From: Pedobacter mucosus
GTDB taxonomy: Bacteria > Bacteroidota > Bacteroidia > Sphingobacteriales > Sphingobacteriaceae
Direction: 5' to 3'
NCBI RefSeq assembly: GCF_022200785.1
Contig: NZ_CP087585.1
Location: 1,736,001-1,800,000, forward strand
DNA length: 64,000 nucleotides
Positions 17,078 to 25,049 of the stretch are shown here, one piece after another (the stretch's first letter is position 1; the number at the start of each line of letters is the position of its first letter). The notes beneath the pieces were generated by a model. It saw only the letters and a program-made list of their open reading frames with translations. It did no database searches and was not told the DNA's origin. A program made the translations under genes and the position numbers.

Positions 17078-17697
17078 ACTGCTGTTCCTCCTTTCGATAC
17101 TTCAACTATAGCATCAACTATATTTGGATAAGCACCACACCTACAAATGTTTCCACTCATATATTCACTAATTTCTCCCCTTGAATTGGTATGACCTTCG
17201 TTTACACATGCAACAGCAGACATGATTTGTCCAGGTGTACAGTATCCGCATTGAAAACCATCGTGTTTTATAAAAGCAGCTTGCATTGGATGCAGCGTAT
17301 CTCCATTTGCCAGGCCTTCTATCGTGGTAATTTTTTTCCCTTCATTCATCACCGCTAAACTCAAACACGAATTTACACGTTGTCCATCTACATGAACCGT
17401 ACAGGCGCCACACTGACCATGATCGCAGCCTTTTTTGGTTCCTGTTAAATGAAGTTCTTCACGTAAATAATCTAAAAGTGTAACCCGTGGCTCAACTGAG
17501 GTTTTGTAAGCTTTGTTATTTACGGTTAAGTTAAGTGGGATTTTTTCGAAAAGTTCAGCAAATTTTTCGTCTGCATTACTTTCTGCAGCCTTAACAGCTA
17601 TAGATGGCGTTAAAGCAATAGCCGTAATTAAGGAGCTTTTTTTTAGGAAATCTCTCCGGCCATCGCCATGATTATTTTCCTTATCTGATGAATGCAT
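17074..17697 (-). CDS. paoA: Tat-exported [2Fe-2S] subunit (PaoA-like)
   Basis: This is the small iron-sulfur subunit and the first gene of the operon. A twin-arginine motif (RRDFLKKSSLITAIALTPSIAVKA) near residues 14-38 predicts export of the folded complex to the periplasm. The plant-type ferredoxin cluster is in KKGCDHGQCGACTVHVDGQRVNSC. The second, all-helical cluster domain has FQCGYCTPGQIMSAV and GNICRCGAYPNIVDAI. The 207-residue length agrees with PaoA. The three overlapping genes would give a PaoABC heterotrimer; its aldehyde substrate and electron acceptor cannot be read from the sequence. Confidence 0.93.
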   Translation of the reverse strand: MHSSDKENNHGDGRRDFLKKSSLITAIALTPSIAVKAAESNADEKFAELFEKIPLNLTVNNKAYKTSVEPRVTLLDYLREELHLTGTKKGCDHGQCGACTVHVDGQRVNSCLSLAVMNEGKKITTIEGLANGDTLHPMQAAFIKHDGFQCGYCTPGQIMSAVACVNEGHTNSRGEISEYMSGNICRCGAYPNIVDAIVEVSKGGTAV

Positions 17698-17870
17698 ATA
17701 AATATTATAAGTTAGAGAAGTTATTCTAAGGTCGGAATTCTTACCGTTAGATTTTGAGAAATCAGAAATTTAGAATAATTCTAGTTGGTAATATTTTTAT
17801 GTAATTATCTCATTAATAATCAATAATAAAATAATTTTCAAAACACGAAGTCAATGTATATTTTTATAGG

Positions 17871-18521
17871 ATGGATGATGCAAAACCCCTATTAAAATTA
17901 TCTTCAGAAGAGCAACGAGTTTTAGGTTCTCTGGTCGAAAAAAGCAGAACTACACCTGATTATTATCCGATGACTCTGAACAGTCTAATGGCAGCATGTA
18001 ATCAAAAGAGCTCCAGAAACCCGATCGTAAATTATAATGAAGAAACCGTGGTGCTAACCTTAAATCAGCTTAAAATAAAAGGTTTAATAAGCACAGCAAC
18101 AGGTGGTTCTAGTAGAGCAACTAAATACAAACATAACTTGGGCATTGTTTATCCATTGGTTCCATCTGCACTTGCTGTTATCTGCTTATTACTTTTACGT
18201 GGACCATTAACGCCGGGCGAAATTAATAGCAATTCTGCAAGATTATATGAATTCGACAGCATTGAAGAAGTATCAGATCAACTGCAGCAATTAACGGAAG
18301 AAGAGCCTCCTTTTGTTAAGCAATTAGCTAAAAAAGCCGGACAAAAAGAAGCTCGTTTTATTCATTTATTAGGTGATCAACCTGAAATAGCGGAAAATGA
18401 AAATCCTGAAACAGCGTCTTTATTACCTTTTGATTCCTCGTTATTGGAAGAACGAATTTCAAAATTAGAGCAAGAGCTGCAAGAACTTAAAGAAATTGTG
18501 AACTTGTTAATGGATAAATAA
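17871..18521 (+). CDS. YceH family (DUF480) protein
   Basis: This 216-residue protein consists of two winged-helix-like DUF480 units, starting LSSEEQRVLGSLVEKSRTTPDYYPMTLNSLMAACNQKSSRNPIV. The C-terminus (about residues 180-216, SSLLEERISKLEQELQELKEIVNLL) is a short coiled coil. E. coli YceH is its best known relative and its function is poorly defined. It stands alone between the PaoABC operon (divergent) and fabF (convergent). Confidence 0.92.
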   Translation: MDDAKPLLKLSSEEQRVLGSLVEKSRTTPDYYPMTLNSLMAACNQKSSRNPIVNYNEETVVLTLNQLKIKGLISTATGGSSRATKYKHNLGIVYPLVPSALAVICLLLLRGPLTPGEINSNSARLYEFDSIEEVSDQLQQLTEEEPPFVKQLAKKAGQKEARFIHLLGDQPEIAENENPETASLLPFDSSLLEERISKLEQELQELKEIVNLLMDK

Positions 18522-18550
18522 GTATGAGGCCAGTTACGCCTCATACTTTT
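18521..18550. terminator. bidirectional terminator shared by yceH and fabF
   Basis: The stem AGTATGAGGC / GCCTCATACT has a 7-base loop and T runs at both ends. The yceH stop codon touches its left arm, and the fabF stop codon (18534-18536, minus strand) lies in the loop. Confidence 0.9.
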
Positions 18551-19784
18551 TAAAAATTGTACTTGCGGTATGTCCACCGAAACCAAAAGTATTGTTTAAA
18601 ACATAGTTGATTTCTTTTCTAACCGGGCTTTCTAAAACAATATTTAAGCCTTTTGGAATATTAATATCAAGGTTTTTTGTGTTGATTGTTGGAGGAATTA
18701 TATTATCTCTTAACGCTAAAATAGATATCAAACTTTCTACGGCTCCAGCTGCGCCCAACAAGTGACCAGTCATAGATTTCGTTGCACCAATATGAACAGG
18801 CAGGTTATTAAAGACAGATTTAATCGCGTTTAATTCACTTAAATCTCCCAAACCTGTAGATGTTGCATGAGCATTAATATAATCAATTTTATCAGCAGTA
18901 ATTCCCGCATCTTTTAACGCTTTTGTCATGCCTAAAGCGGCACCAATTCCATCAGGAGGTGTTCCCGTAAGGTGATAAGCATCAGCTGCCATTCCACCAC
19001 CAATCATTTCTGCATAAATATGGGCACCACGGTTAATTGCATGTTCTAAATCTTCTAAAATTAAAGCACCAGCGCCCTCTCCCATTACAAAACCGTCTCT
19101 GTCAGTATCGAAAGGTCTTGATGCACCTTGAGGATTATCATTATTTTTTGATAAAGCTTGTGCTGCACTAAATCCACCAACAGAAGATTTTGTAATTGCC
19201 GCCTCAGAACCACCTGCAATCATAACACTCGCTTTCCCTAATCGAATGGTATCAAAAGCATTAATAATGGCTGTATTTGATGAAGCGCAGGCAGAAACTG
19301 TACAATAGTTTGGTCCGCGTAATTTATGACGAATTGAAATTGCGCCAGCAGCAATGTCTACAATCATTTTCGGGATGAAAAATGGACTAAATCGAGGCGT
19401 TCCATCTCCAGCATGAAATTCTTCTAATTGTTGTTCGAAGGTTGTGATTCCTCCATTGCCTGTGGCCCAAATTACGCCAACTTCCGCCAGTTGATCATCA
19501 GTCATCGTAGTGAAATCTAAACCAGCATCTTTTATAGCTTGGTCACTGGATGCAATTGCGTATTGAGAGAATAGATCTAGTTTTCTAGATTCCTTTTTAT
19601 CGAAATAATCTTCTGGATTAAAATCTTTCACTTCTGCAGCAAAATGAGTTTTGAATTTTTCGGTATCAAATTTTGTAATTGGACCAACGCCGCTTTTACC
19701 TGCAAGAATATTGTTCCATAAGCTATCTACTGTATTGCCAAGTGGAGTTATTGCACCCAAGCCTGTAATTACTACTCTTTTCAT
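18534..19784 (-). CDS. fabF: 3-oxoacyl-[acyl-carrier-protein] synthase II-type (FabF)
   Basis: This is a beta-ketoacyl-ACP synthase of the KAS II type, which condenses malonyl-ACP with acyl-ACP. The start at 19784 (MKRVVITGLGAITPLGNTVDSLW) matches the family; an upstream in-frame ATG at 19847 would overlap the DUF2798 gene. Catalytic residues are visible: Cys in TVSACASSNTAI near 165, His in NAHATSTGLGD near 305 and His in GATKSMTGHLLGAAG near 342. Length is 416 residues. It ends a TetR-controlled operon and is probably not the main housekeeping fabF, which normally sits beside acpP; that is an inference from context. A specialised lipid or secondary product is possible. Confidence 0.93.
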   Translation of the reverse strand: MKRVVITGLGAITPLGNTVDSLWNNILAGKSGVGPITKFDTEKFKTHFAAEVKDFNPEDYFDKKESRKLDLFSQYAIASSDQAIKDAGLDFTTMTDDQLAEVGVIWATGNGGITTFEQQLEEFHAGDGTPRFSPFFIPKMIVDIAAGAISIRHKLRGPNYCTVSACASSNTAIINAFDTIRLGKASVMIAGGSEAAITKSSVGGFSAAQALSKNNDNPQGASRPFDTDRDGFVMGEGAGALILEDLEHAINRGAHIYAEMIGGGMAADAYHLTGTPPDGIGAALGMTKALKDAGITADKIDYINAHATSTGLGDLSELNAIKSVFNNLPVHIGATKSMTGHLLGAAGAVESLISILALRDNIIPPTINTKNLDINIPKGLNIVLESPVRKEINYVLNNTFGFGGHTASTIFKKYEA

Positions 19785-19794
19785 TCTATTCGTT

Positions 19795-20013
19795 TTAATC
19801 GCTTTCAGCAAAAATATAATCAACAAATGATTGAACTTTTGGAGCAATAATTAATATAGCTGGAATAGCAACTATATAGGAAATGCCCCAAGATTTTAAC
19901 CAGATTTTGATAAACATTGCCGTAAAACCGAGGTTTACACTTATTGCTGCAAAGGTTACAATTCCTGTTGTAAAAATCGCCATGATAACTGCAAAAGTTA
20001 ATTTCTTTTTCAT
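19795..20013 (-). CDS. DUF2798 small membrane protein
   Basis: This 72-residue protein has two hydrophobic helices (about residues 5-27 and 38-58) and the DUF2798 pattern KLTFAVIMAIFTTGIVTFAAI with KSWGISYIVAIPAILIIAPKVQ. It lies 10 bp upstream of fabF and 9 bp downstream of an SDR gene, in the middle of the TetR-flanked operon. DUF2798 genes often neighbour TetR regulators. Function is unknown. Confidence 0.88.
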   Translation of the reverse strand: MKKKLTFAVIMAIFTTGIVTFAAISVNLGFTAMFIKIWLKSWGISYIVAIPAILIIAPKVQSFVDYIFAESD

Positions 20014-20022
20014 TTGATAATT

Positions 20023-20796
20023 CTAAGCTTGATTAATCGATTCAACCCATGCTTTTCTATTTGCATTCATCACGTTTAATGCATCAATAGGCGACTGGCG
20101 AAATAGCTCGTAAATTTTAGCAGTATCCCCAACCCTGATCTCGAATTCATCTTTTACTAAAGCTGAAATAAATTCATCAGCAACAACCGAAGGTTTAATT
20201 CCATTATGACCGCCAATTTCTTTAGAGAATTCAGTGTCGACTAATGGCGGCATCAATTCAAAAACTTTAACTGTAGTTTCTTCTAAAGTTAATCTTAAGG
20301 AAGTGGTGTATGAGTGCAAGGCGGCTTTGCTTGCTGCATAACCTGGTAATGTGATGCCAGGAACATATGCCACAACTGAGGAAACATTAATAATAGCTGA
20401 TGCTGCTTGTTGTTTCAATATTGGCAATAGTTTTTGGTTAATTCTAATAATCGAAAGATAGTTGGTTAGCATTTCTTCTTCTGCATTGGCGAAAGCATCC
20501 TGATGTTCGTCGGCCAAATTGTAAAGTATTGCCCTACCAGCGTTGTTAATTACCATATTTAATTGAGGGAAATCAGCTTTGACTCGGTTAATTAATAGAT
20601 CCACATCATCAATCTTGCTCACATCAGAAAGAATGGTGGTCACGTTATCAAGTGTGGCAGCAACCGCATCCAAACGTTCTTTATTTCTTCCAGTAATAAT
20701 AACATGATTATTTAAAGCGGTTAACTTTTTAGCAATTTCTAAACCGATACCAGCAGTTCCGCCGATAAGTAAAACTGTATTTTGTGAAGTTTTCAT
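20023..20796 (-). CDS. SDR family NAD(P)-dependent oxidoreductase (DltE-like)
   Basis: This is a classical short-chain dehydrogenase/reductase. The start at 20796 (MKTSQNTVLLIGGTAGIGLEIAKKL) places the GGTAGIG cofactor loop at the right distance; the earlier ATG at 20829 would overlap the thioesterase gene. NNAGRAILYNL is near residue 85, the Ser is in NVSSVVAY and the catalytic YAASKAALHSY is near 155. The 257-residue length is typical. It sits between the thioesterase (11 bp away) and the DUF2798 gene (9 bp). The substrate is unknown; its operon partners suggest an acyl or fatty intermediate. Confidence 0.9.
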   Translation of the reverse strand: MKTSQNTVLLIGGTAGIGLEIAKKLTALNNHVIITGRNKERLDAVAATLDNVTTILSDVSKIDDVDLLINRVKADFPQLNMVINNAGRAILYNLADEHQDAFANAEEEMLTNYLSIIRINQKLLPILKQQAASAIINVSSVVAYVPGITLPGYAASKAALHSYTTSLRLTLEETTVKVFELMPPLVDTEFSKEIGGHNGIKPSVVADEFISALVKDEFEIRVGDTAKIYELFRQSPIDALNVMNANRKAWVESINQA

Positions 20797-20807
20797 TTTA
20801 TTTAATT

Positions 20808-21293
20808 TTAATAATTTATAATCAGGCACGTACTCAAAGCATGAGCGTAAATAATATTATTTTCATCAATTAGCTGTGCTTCTACTAAGGCTGTGCGACC
20901 GCCAAGGTTGATTACTTTGCTAAGTGTTTTAAGCTTTCCCGTCTTAATGGTAACTGCTTTCAGAAAATTTATTTTTAATTCTAACGTAGTATAGCCCTTA
21001 CCAACAGGTAAAAGGGAATGAACAGAGCAGCCCATTGCAGAATCTAAGATTGAAGTAATAACCCCTCCATGAACTGTTCCTATTGGATTATAATGAAATT
21101 CTTGCGGAACAAATTCGAAAACAATATTTCCGCTTTTAACTTTTGTAACCGTAAAATCCAAGGTGTATAAAAATGGAGGTAATGGAAATTTATGGTCGCT
21201 CATGGCTTGAAGATATTCCATTCCGCTCATATGTATAGCCTCCTTTGCCCCTTCCATTGGGTTTTCCCAGCTAAATGTTCGTTCTCGTTTCAT
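20808..21293 (-). CDS. PaaI family hot-dog thioesterase
   Basis: This 161-residue protein has a single hot-dog fold. HYNPIGTVHGGVITSILDSAMGCSVHSLLP (about residues 67-96) is the PaaI/HGG signature with the catalytic-region Asp, and GYTTLELKINFLKAVTIKTGKLKT gives the central strands. It probably hydrolyses acyl-CoA or acyl-ACP. It is the first gene after the TetR gene, and the 38-bp gap between them contains a TetR-type operator (21300-21313). That site would let the thioesterase-SDR-DUF2798-fabF set be repressed independently of readthrough. Confidence 0.9.
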   Translation of the reverse strand: MKRERTFSWENPMEGAKEAIHMSGMEYLQAMSDHKFPLPPFLYTLDFTVTKVKSGNIVFEFVPQEFHYNPIGTVHGGVITSILDSAMGCSVHSLLPVGKGYTTLELKINFLKAVTIKTGKLKTLSKVINLGGRTALVEAQLIDENNIIYAHALSTCLIINY

Positions 21294-21298
21294 ATTAA

Positions 21299-21314
21299 AA
21301 TACCAATCGGTATA
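21299..21314. promoter_or_regulatory. TetR-type operator, copy 1
   Basis: ATACCAATCGGTAT (21300-21313) is the exact reverse complement of copy 2 at 21945-21958. It lies between the TetR stop codon and the thioesterase start, 7 bases before the start codon. A bound repressor there would block the thioesterase operon. Confidence 0.8.
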
Positions 21315-21331
21315 TTTTTAGTTAAAAAATT

Positions 21332-21919
21332 TTAGATTAAACTATTGATGTATTTTTTCAAGGAGTCCATTATGAGATTCCAATTTTCTAATTTGTTTGT
21401 AAGTCGAGAAATCATTATTCCTCCTTCAATCAAAGCAATAATGGTTAAGGCAATTTGAGCCGGATTATTTGCTGCTGAAATTTGTTTCTCAGCAATGCCT
21501 GACTCAACTATTTTTACAATCCCCTTTTTCCAAAATAGAACTGCCTTCAAAGCTCTTTCGCGTAATTCCGGATGGGTATCATCCGCATCAATAGCAGTAT
21601 TTAAAATCGGACAACCTCCTTTGGACGAGCTACCACTGATTAAATTTTGATAAATACCTGCATAAACTAAAAGTTTATCTGCTGCTGTTGATTGCAAATT
21701 AATTTCTGCTTTAATTTTAGAAACAATCTTGTCTAAGTTATAATCAAAAGCTGCAAGTGCTACTTCATCCTTATTAGTGAAGTTCCCATAAATACTTCCT
21801 TTAGTTAAGCCAGTTGCATTGGTAATATCATTCATAGAAGTACCTGCGTAACCTTTTATATTAAAAATTGGTGCAGTTTTCTCTATAATGAAATTTCTTG
21901 TTTTTTCGGCTTTGGTCAT
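21332..21919 (-). CDS. TetR/AcrR family transcriptional repressor
   Basis: This is a DNA-binding repressor. The start at 21919 (MTKAEKTRNFIIEKTAPIFNIKGYAGTSMNDITNATGLTKGSIYGNFTNKDEVALAAF) gives a standard N-terminal helix-turn-helix of about 50 residues; an upstream ATG at 21940 would add seven residues. The C-terminal ligand domain includes GGCPILNTAIDADDTHPELRERA, similar to TetR regulators of the YezE/C-terminal Tetracyclin-repressor type. Length is 195 residues. Operator palindromes lie just upstream of it and just downstream, before the thioesterase, so it probably represses itself and that operon. The inducer is unknown. Confidence 0.92.
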   Translation of the reverse strand: MTKAEKTRNFIIEKTAPIFNIKGYAGTSMNDITNATGLTKGSIYGNFTNKDEVALAAFDYNLDKIVSKIKAEINLQSTAADKLLVYAGIYQNLISGSSSKGGCPILNTAIDADDTHPELRERALKAVLFWKKGIVKIVESGIAEKQISAANNPAQIALTIIALIEGGIMISRLTNKLENWNLIMDSLKKYINSLI

Positions 21920-21943
21920 GTATCTAATATAATGATACAAATA

Positions 21944-21959
21944 TATACCGATTGGTATA
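21944..21959. promoter_or_regulatory. TetR-type operator, copy 2 (autoregulation)
   Basis: TATACCGATTGGTATA lies 25 bases upstream of the chosen TetR start and is the mirror copy of the site at 21300-21313. Half-sites are TATACC and GGTATA. A promoter for the repressor gene probably overlaps it. Confidence 0.85.
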
Positions 21960-22175
21960 TTAAATGAAAATTTATTATCACATCAATGTATAATTAATCG
22001 TTTAGGCTAGAAGTAGAAAACCTATTGGTTTATTTATGAAATACAAACTTAGAATGTCTGCGTTAGCGATACGACGGCATCTCCTAATTCTATCACTATG
22101 AATAAGCGAAAGCGTGTAAAACGGCGAAGAAGATTTATTAAGCAAACATAAGTTTGAATTTCGTAACTTTAATTT

Positions 22176-23087
22176 ATGAGTAAGTCAGAATCTATAGCGG
22201 AATTTTATAAAAACAAGTTTGATTTTCTACCTGATAATCTTCAGAAGGACATTGGGCACTTCAACGTTTTTAAATTAGAGGATTGTATTGGTGATGATAA
22301 GCCGCCCATGAATTACAGTAGAAGAGATTTTTATAAGATAGCTTTAAACCGCGGACACAACATCTATCATTATGCTGATAAAAGTGTTGAAATAAATGGG
22401 ACAGCACTGATGTTTTTCAACCCTCAAGTTCCATACACATGGAAATTGGCAAGCGGCAAAATAAGTGATGTAAGAGGATATTTCTGTATTTTTACAGAAG
22501 CGTTTTTTATTGAAAAAATAAGAGGTAACATTGGCGATTTACCAATGTTTGCCGTTGGCGGAAAACCAGCTTATATATTGAATGAACGACAGGATGAGCA
22601 TATATCATCTATTTTCTTAAAAATGCTGGAGGAAATAAATAGTGATTATATGTATAAATATGATCTGCTTAGAAATTATATAACTGAAATTACACATTTC
22701 GCATTAAAAACCGATCCTTCGGAGGTTCTATATAAACACCCTGATGCAAACTCTAGAATAACTTCTGTTTTTACAGAATTGCTGGAAAGACAATTCCCAA
22801 TTGAGAATCCATCGCAAAGATTGACGATGCGCTCGGCAAAAGATTATGCAGTACAGCTATCTGTTCATGTAAATCATTTGAACAGAGCAATTAAAGAAAC
22901 TACTGGAAAAACGACAACCCATTTTATTACTGAACGTTTATTAAGTGAAGCAATGGCTTTGTTAAAACATACGGACTGGAATATATCTGAAATTGGCTAT
23001 TGCTTAGGCTTTGAAGAGCCAACTCATTTTAATAACTTTTTTAAGAAATTGACTAATCATACGCCTACTTCTTATCGAATTGTTTGA
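22176..23087 (+). CDS. AraC family transcriptional regulator
   Basis: This 303-residue regulator has a cupin-like sensor domain (about residues 20-190, with GTALMFFNPQVPYTWKLASG). A C-terminal AraC double helix-turn-helix follows (VHVNHLNRAIKETTGKTTTHFITERLLSEAMALL, then WNISEIGYCLGFEEPTHFNNFFKKLTNHTPTSYR). It stands 82 bp upstream of two SDR genes on the same strand and probably controls them, a common arrangement in Pedobacter-like genomes. The signal it senses is unknown. Confidence 0.93.
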   Translation: MSKSESIAEFYKNKFDFLPDNLQKDIGHFNVFKLEDCIGDDKPPMNYSRRDFYKIALNRGHNIYHYADKSVEINGTALMFFNPQVPYTWKLASGKISDVRGYFCIFTEAFFIEKIRGNIGDLPMFAVGGKPAYILNERQDEHISSIFLKMLEEINSDYMYKYDLLRNYITEITHFALKTDPSEVLYKHPDANSRITSVFTELLERQFPIENPSQRLTMRSAKDYAVQLSVHVNHLNRAIKETTGKTTTHFITERLLSEAMALLKHTDWNISEIGYCLGFEEPTHFNNFFKKLTNHTPTSYRIV

Positions 23088-23169
23088 TTTTCGTAATCAT
23101 CAGTTTGATTTGCGTAATTATAAATCGTAATACTCAAAGTAATTTTGTCTTAACAAAAAGGATAAAATT

Positions 23170-24006
23170 ATGGGAGTTAAGAAAGTATGGTTTATAACTG
23201 GTGCATCAAAAGGGTTAGGACTTAGTTTAGTAAATCAATTATTAAAAGCCGGACATTCGGTTGCGGCAACATCAAGAAGCGAAGTTGAATTAATCTCAGC
23301 AGTAAATACGAATTCAGAAAAATTTCTTCCACTAGTTGTCGATTTGAGCGATGAATTAAGCGTTGAACATGCTATTAACGCAACTATAGGTCAATTTGGA
23401 GAAATTGATGTGGTAATAAATAATGCTGGCTATGGTATTGGTGGAAGTATTGAGGAACTTACGGATGAGGAAACTAGAAATAGTTTCGATATAAATGTTT
23501 TTGGAACATTAAATGTAATTAGGAAAGTTAGTCTGCAGTTAAGAAAACAAGGTTTTGGACATATCATTAATATTGCCTCGATTGCCGGAATTGTAGGCGC
23601 CACAGGTTGGTCGATTTATGCTGCTACAAAAGCAGCAGTTATTGCGCTTTCAGAAGTACTTGCCGAAGATGTAAAAGCTTTTGGAATTAAAGTTACGGTT
23701 GTTGCTCCAGGTGCATTCAGAACAAACTTTCTTACACCAGAATCACTGGTATTGGCTAAAAATCCAATTGATGCTTATGAAGATGTTCGAAGTGTACATG
23801 CCCGATATCTTAAAATGGATGGTGCACAAGCTGGCGATCCGGAAAAAGCGGCAGCAGCAATGATTGCGCTAGCGAGTATGCCAAACCCTCCCGTTCATTT
23901 ATTGTTAGGAAACGATGCTTTACAAAGGGCAACAGCAAAAAATGAGGCTTTGACAAAAGAATATCAAGACTGGAAAGCAATTACAATTTCAACAGATTTT
24001 GATTAA
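23170..24006 (+). CDS. SDR family oxidoreductase, tandem copy 1
   Basis: This is a classical short-chain dehydrogenase of 278 residues. The cofactor loop WFITGASKGLGLSLV is at residues 7-21. NNAGYGIGGSIEEL is near 87, the Ser is in NIASIAGIVG and YAATKAAVIAL is near 155. It closely parallels the next gene along its whole length (for example KNPIDAYEDVRSVHA versus KNPIDAYKEVRESQA), which indicates tandem duplication. It follows an AraC regulator. The substrate is unknown. Confidence 0.93.
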   Translation: MGVKKVWFITGASKGLGLSLVNQLLKAGHSVAATSRSEVELISAVNTNSEKFLPLVVDLSDELSVEHAINATIGQFGEIDVVINNAGYGIGGSIEELTDEETRNSFDINVFGTLNVIRKVSLQLRKQGFGHIINIASIAGIVGATGWSIYAATKAAVIALSEVLAEDVKAFGIKVTVVAPGAFRTNFLTPESLVLAKNPIDAYEDVRSVHARYLKMDGAQAGDPEKAAAAMIALASMPNPPVHLLLGNDALQRATAKNEALTKEYQDWKAITISTDFD

Positions 24007-24096
24007 TTAATACGGTTACCATTTAAGAAATTGATGGAATATAAGTGTACATGTCTTATAAGGTAAAATCATTTACAGGAACAAAAATACAAACAC

Positions 24097-24942
24097 ATGG
24101 AAAATAAAAAAGTATGGTTCATAACAGGTGCCTCGAAAGGCCTGGGACTCACATTAGTTAAAAAATTATTAAACAATGGCTATAACGTTGCTGCAACATC
24201 AAGAAACCTAAGCGATTTAGAAAATGCAGTTGGAGAATTTGAAAGCTTCCTACCGCTATCAGTTGATTTATTGAGTGAAGAAAGCGTAGAAAATGCGGTC
24301 AGCCAGACTATTACAAAATTCGGTCAGCTAGATTTCGTTGTAAACAATGCAGGTTATGGAATGATTGGCGCTTTGGAAGAATTGAGTGATAAAGAATCTC
24401 GTGAAAACTTTGATGTTAACGTTTTCGGTTCCCTAAATGTGATTAGAAAAGCACTGCCTCAAATGAGGAAGCAGCAATCCGGTCATATTTTTAATATTTC
24501 ATCGATCGGTGGATTCTCTGGCAATTTCCCTGGCTTCGGAATATATTGTGCTACAAAATTTGCAGTTGCAGGTTTTACAGAATCGTTAGCGGCCGAAGTA
24601 AAATCATTCGGAATTAAGGCAACAGTTGTTGAACCGGGTTATTTCAGAACTGAGTTTTTAACTTCTGGTTCACTAGTTGTTCCTAAAAACCCAATTGATG
24701 CTTATAAGGAAGTAAGAGAATCTCAAGCTGCACATCAAAACGACATTAACAACCAACAACCGGGCGATCCTGCAAAAGGAGTTGCGGTAATTATTGCAGC
24801 AGCAGAAAGTGAAAATGCACCTTTGCATTTATTTTTAGGTCCTGATGCTTACCAAGTAGCAAACTTAAAAATCGTTGACGTGCAGAAAGATATGGAAGAT
24901 TGGAAGGAGTTGGCAACAGCAACTAACTTTGATAGCATCTAA
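24097..24942 (+). CDS. SDR family oxidoreductase, tandem copy 2
   Basis: This 281-residue short-chain dehydrogenase is paralogous to the preceding gene. The cofactor loop WFITGASKGLGLTLVKKLL begins at residue 6. NNAGYGMIGALEEL, NISSIGGFSG and the catalytic YCATKFAVAGF follow. The shared C-terminal pattern (NAPLHLFLGPDAYQ and a DWKELA ending) supports an origin by duplication with later divergence. A 90-bp gap separates the copies. A dispersed inverted-repeat element begins just after its stop codon. Confidence 0.93.
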   Translation: MENKKVWFITGASKGLGLTLVKKLLNNGYNVAATSRNLSDLENAVGEFESFLPLSVDLLSEESVENAVSQTITKFGQLDFVVNNAGYGMIGALEELSDKESRENFDVNVFGSLNVIRKALPQMRKQQSGHIFNISSIGGFSGNFPGFGIYCATKFAVAGFTESLAAEVKSFGIKATVVEPGYFRTEFLTSGSLVVPKNPIDAYKEVRESQAAHQNDINNQQPGDPAKGVAVIIAAAESENAPLHLFLGPDAYQVANLKIVDVQKDMEDWKELATATNFDSI

Positions 24943-24948
24943 GTTTTC

Positions 24949-25030
24949 CGTTATTGCAAGGCACAAAACAATCCAAATGCGTTCGCTACAAAGCCATCGT
25001 TAAAAGATTGCTTCGTGCCTCGCAATGACG
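24949..25030. repeat. MITE-like intergenic element with 26-bp imperfect inverted repeats
   Basis: The ends 24949-24974 and 25005-25030 are inverted copies matching at about 21 of 26 positions, with consensus CGTCATTGCGAGGCACGAAG followed by CAATCT. The 30-bp middle is unrelated. The ends resemble those of the element at 30361-30491. It occupies nearly the whole gap between an SDR gene and the convergent TlpA-like gene. Confidence 0.8.
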
Positions 25031-25049
25031 AAATAGATATTCCGATACG

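Noticed and set aside
21990..22172. Two mini-ORFs, one very basic (MNKRKRVKRRRRFIKQT)
   Set aside because: Only 21 and 17 codons, without start context or neighbours that would explain them; treated as chance.
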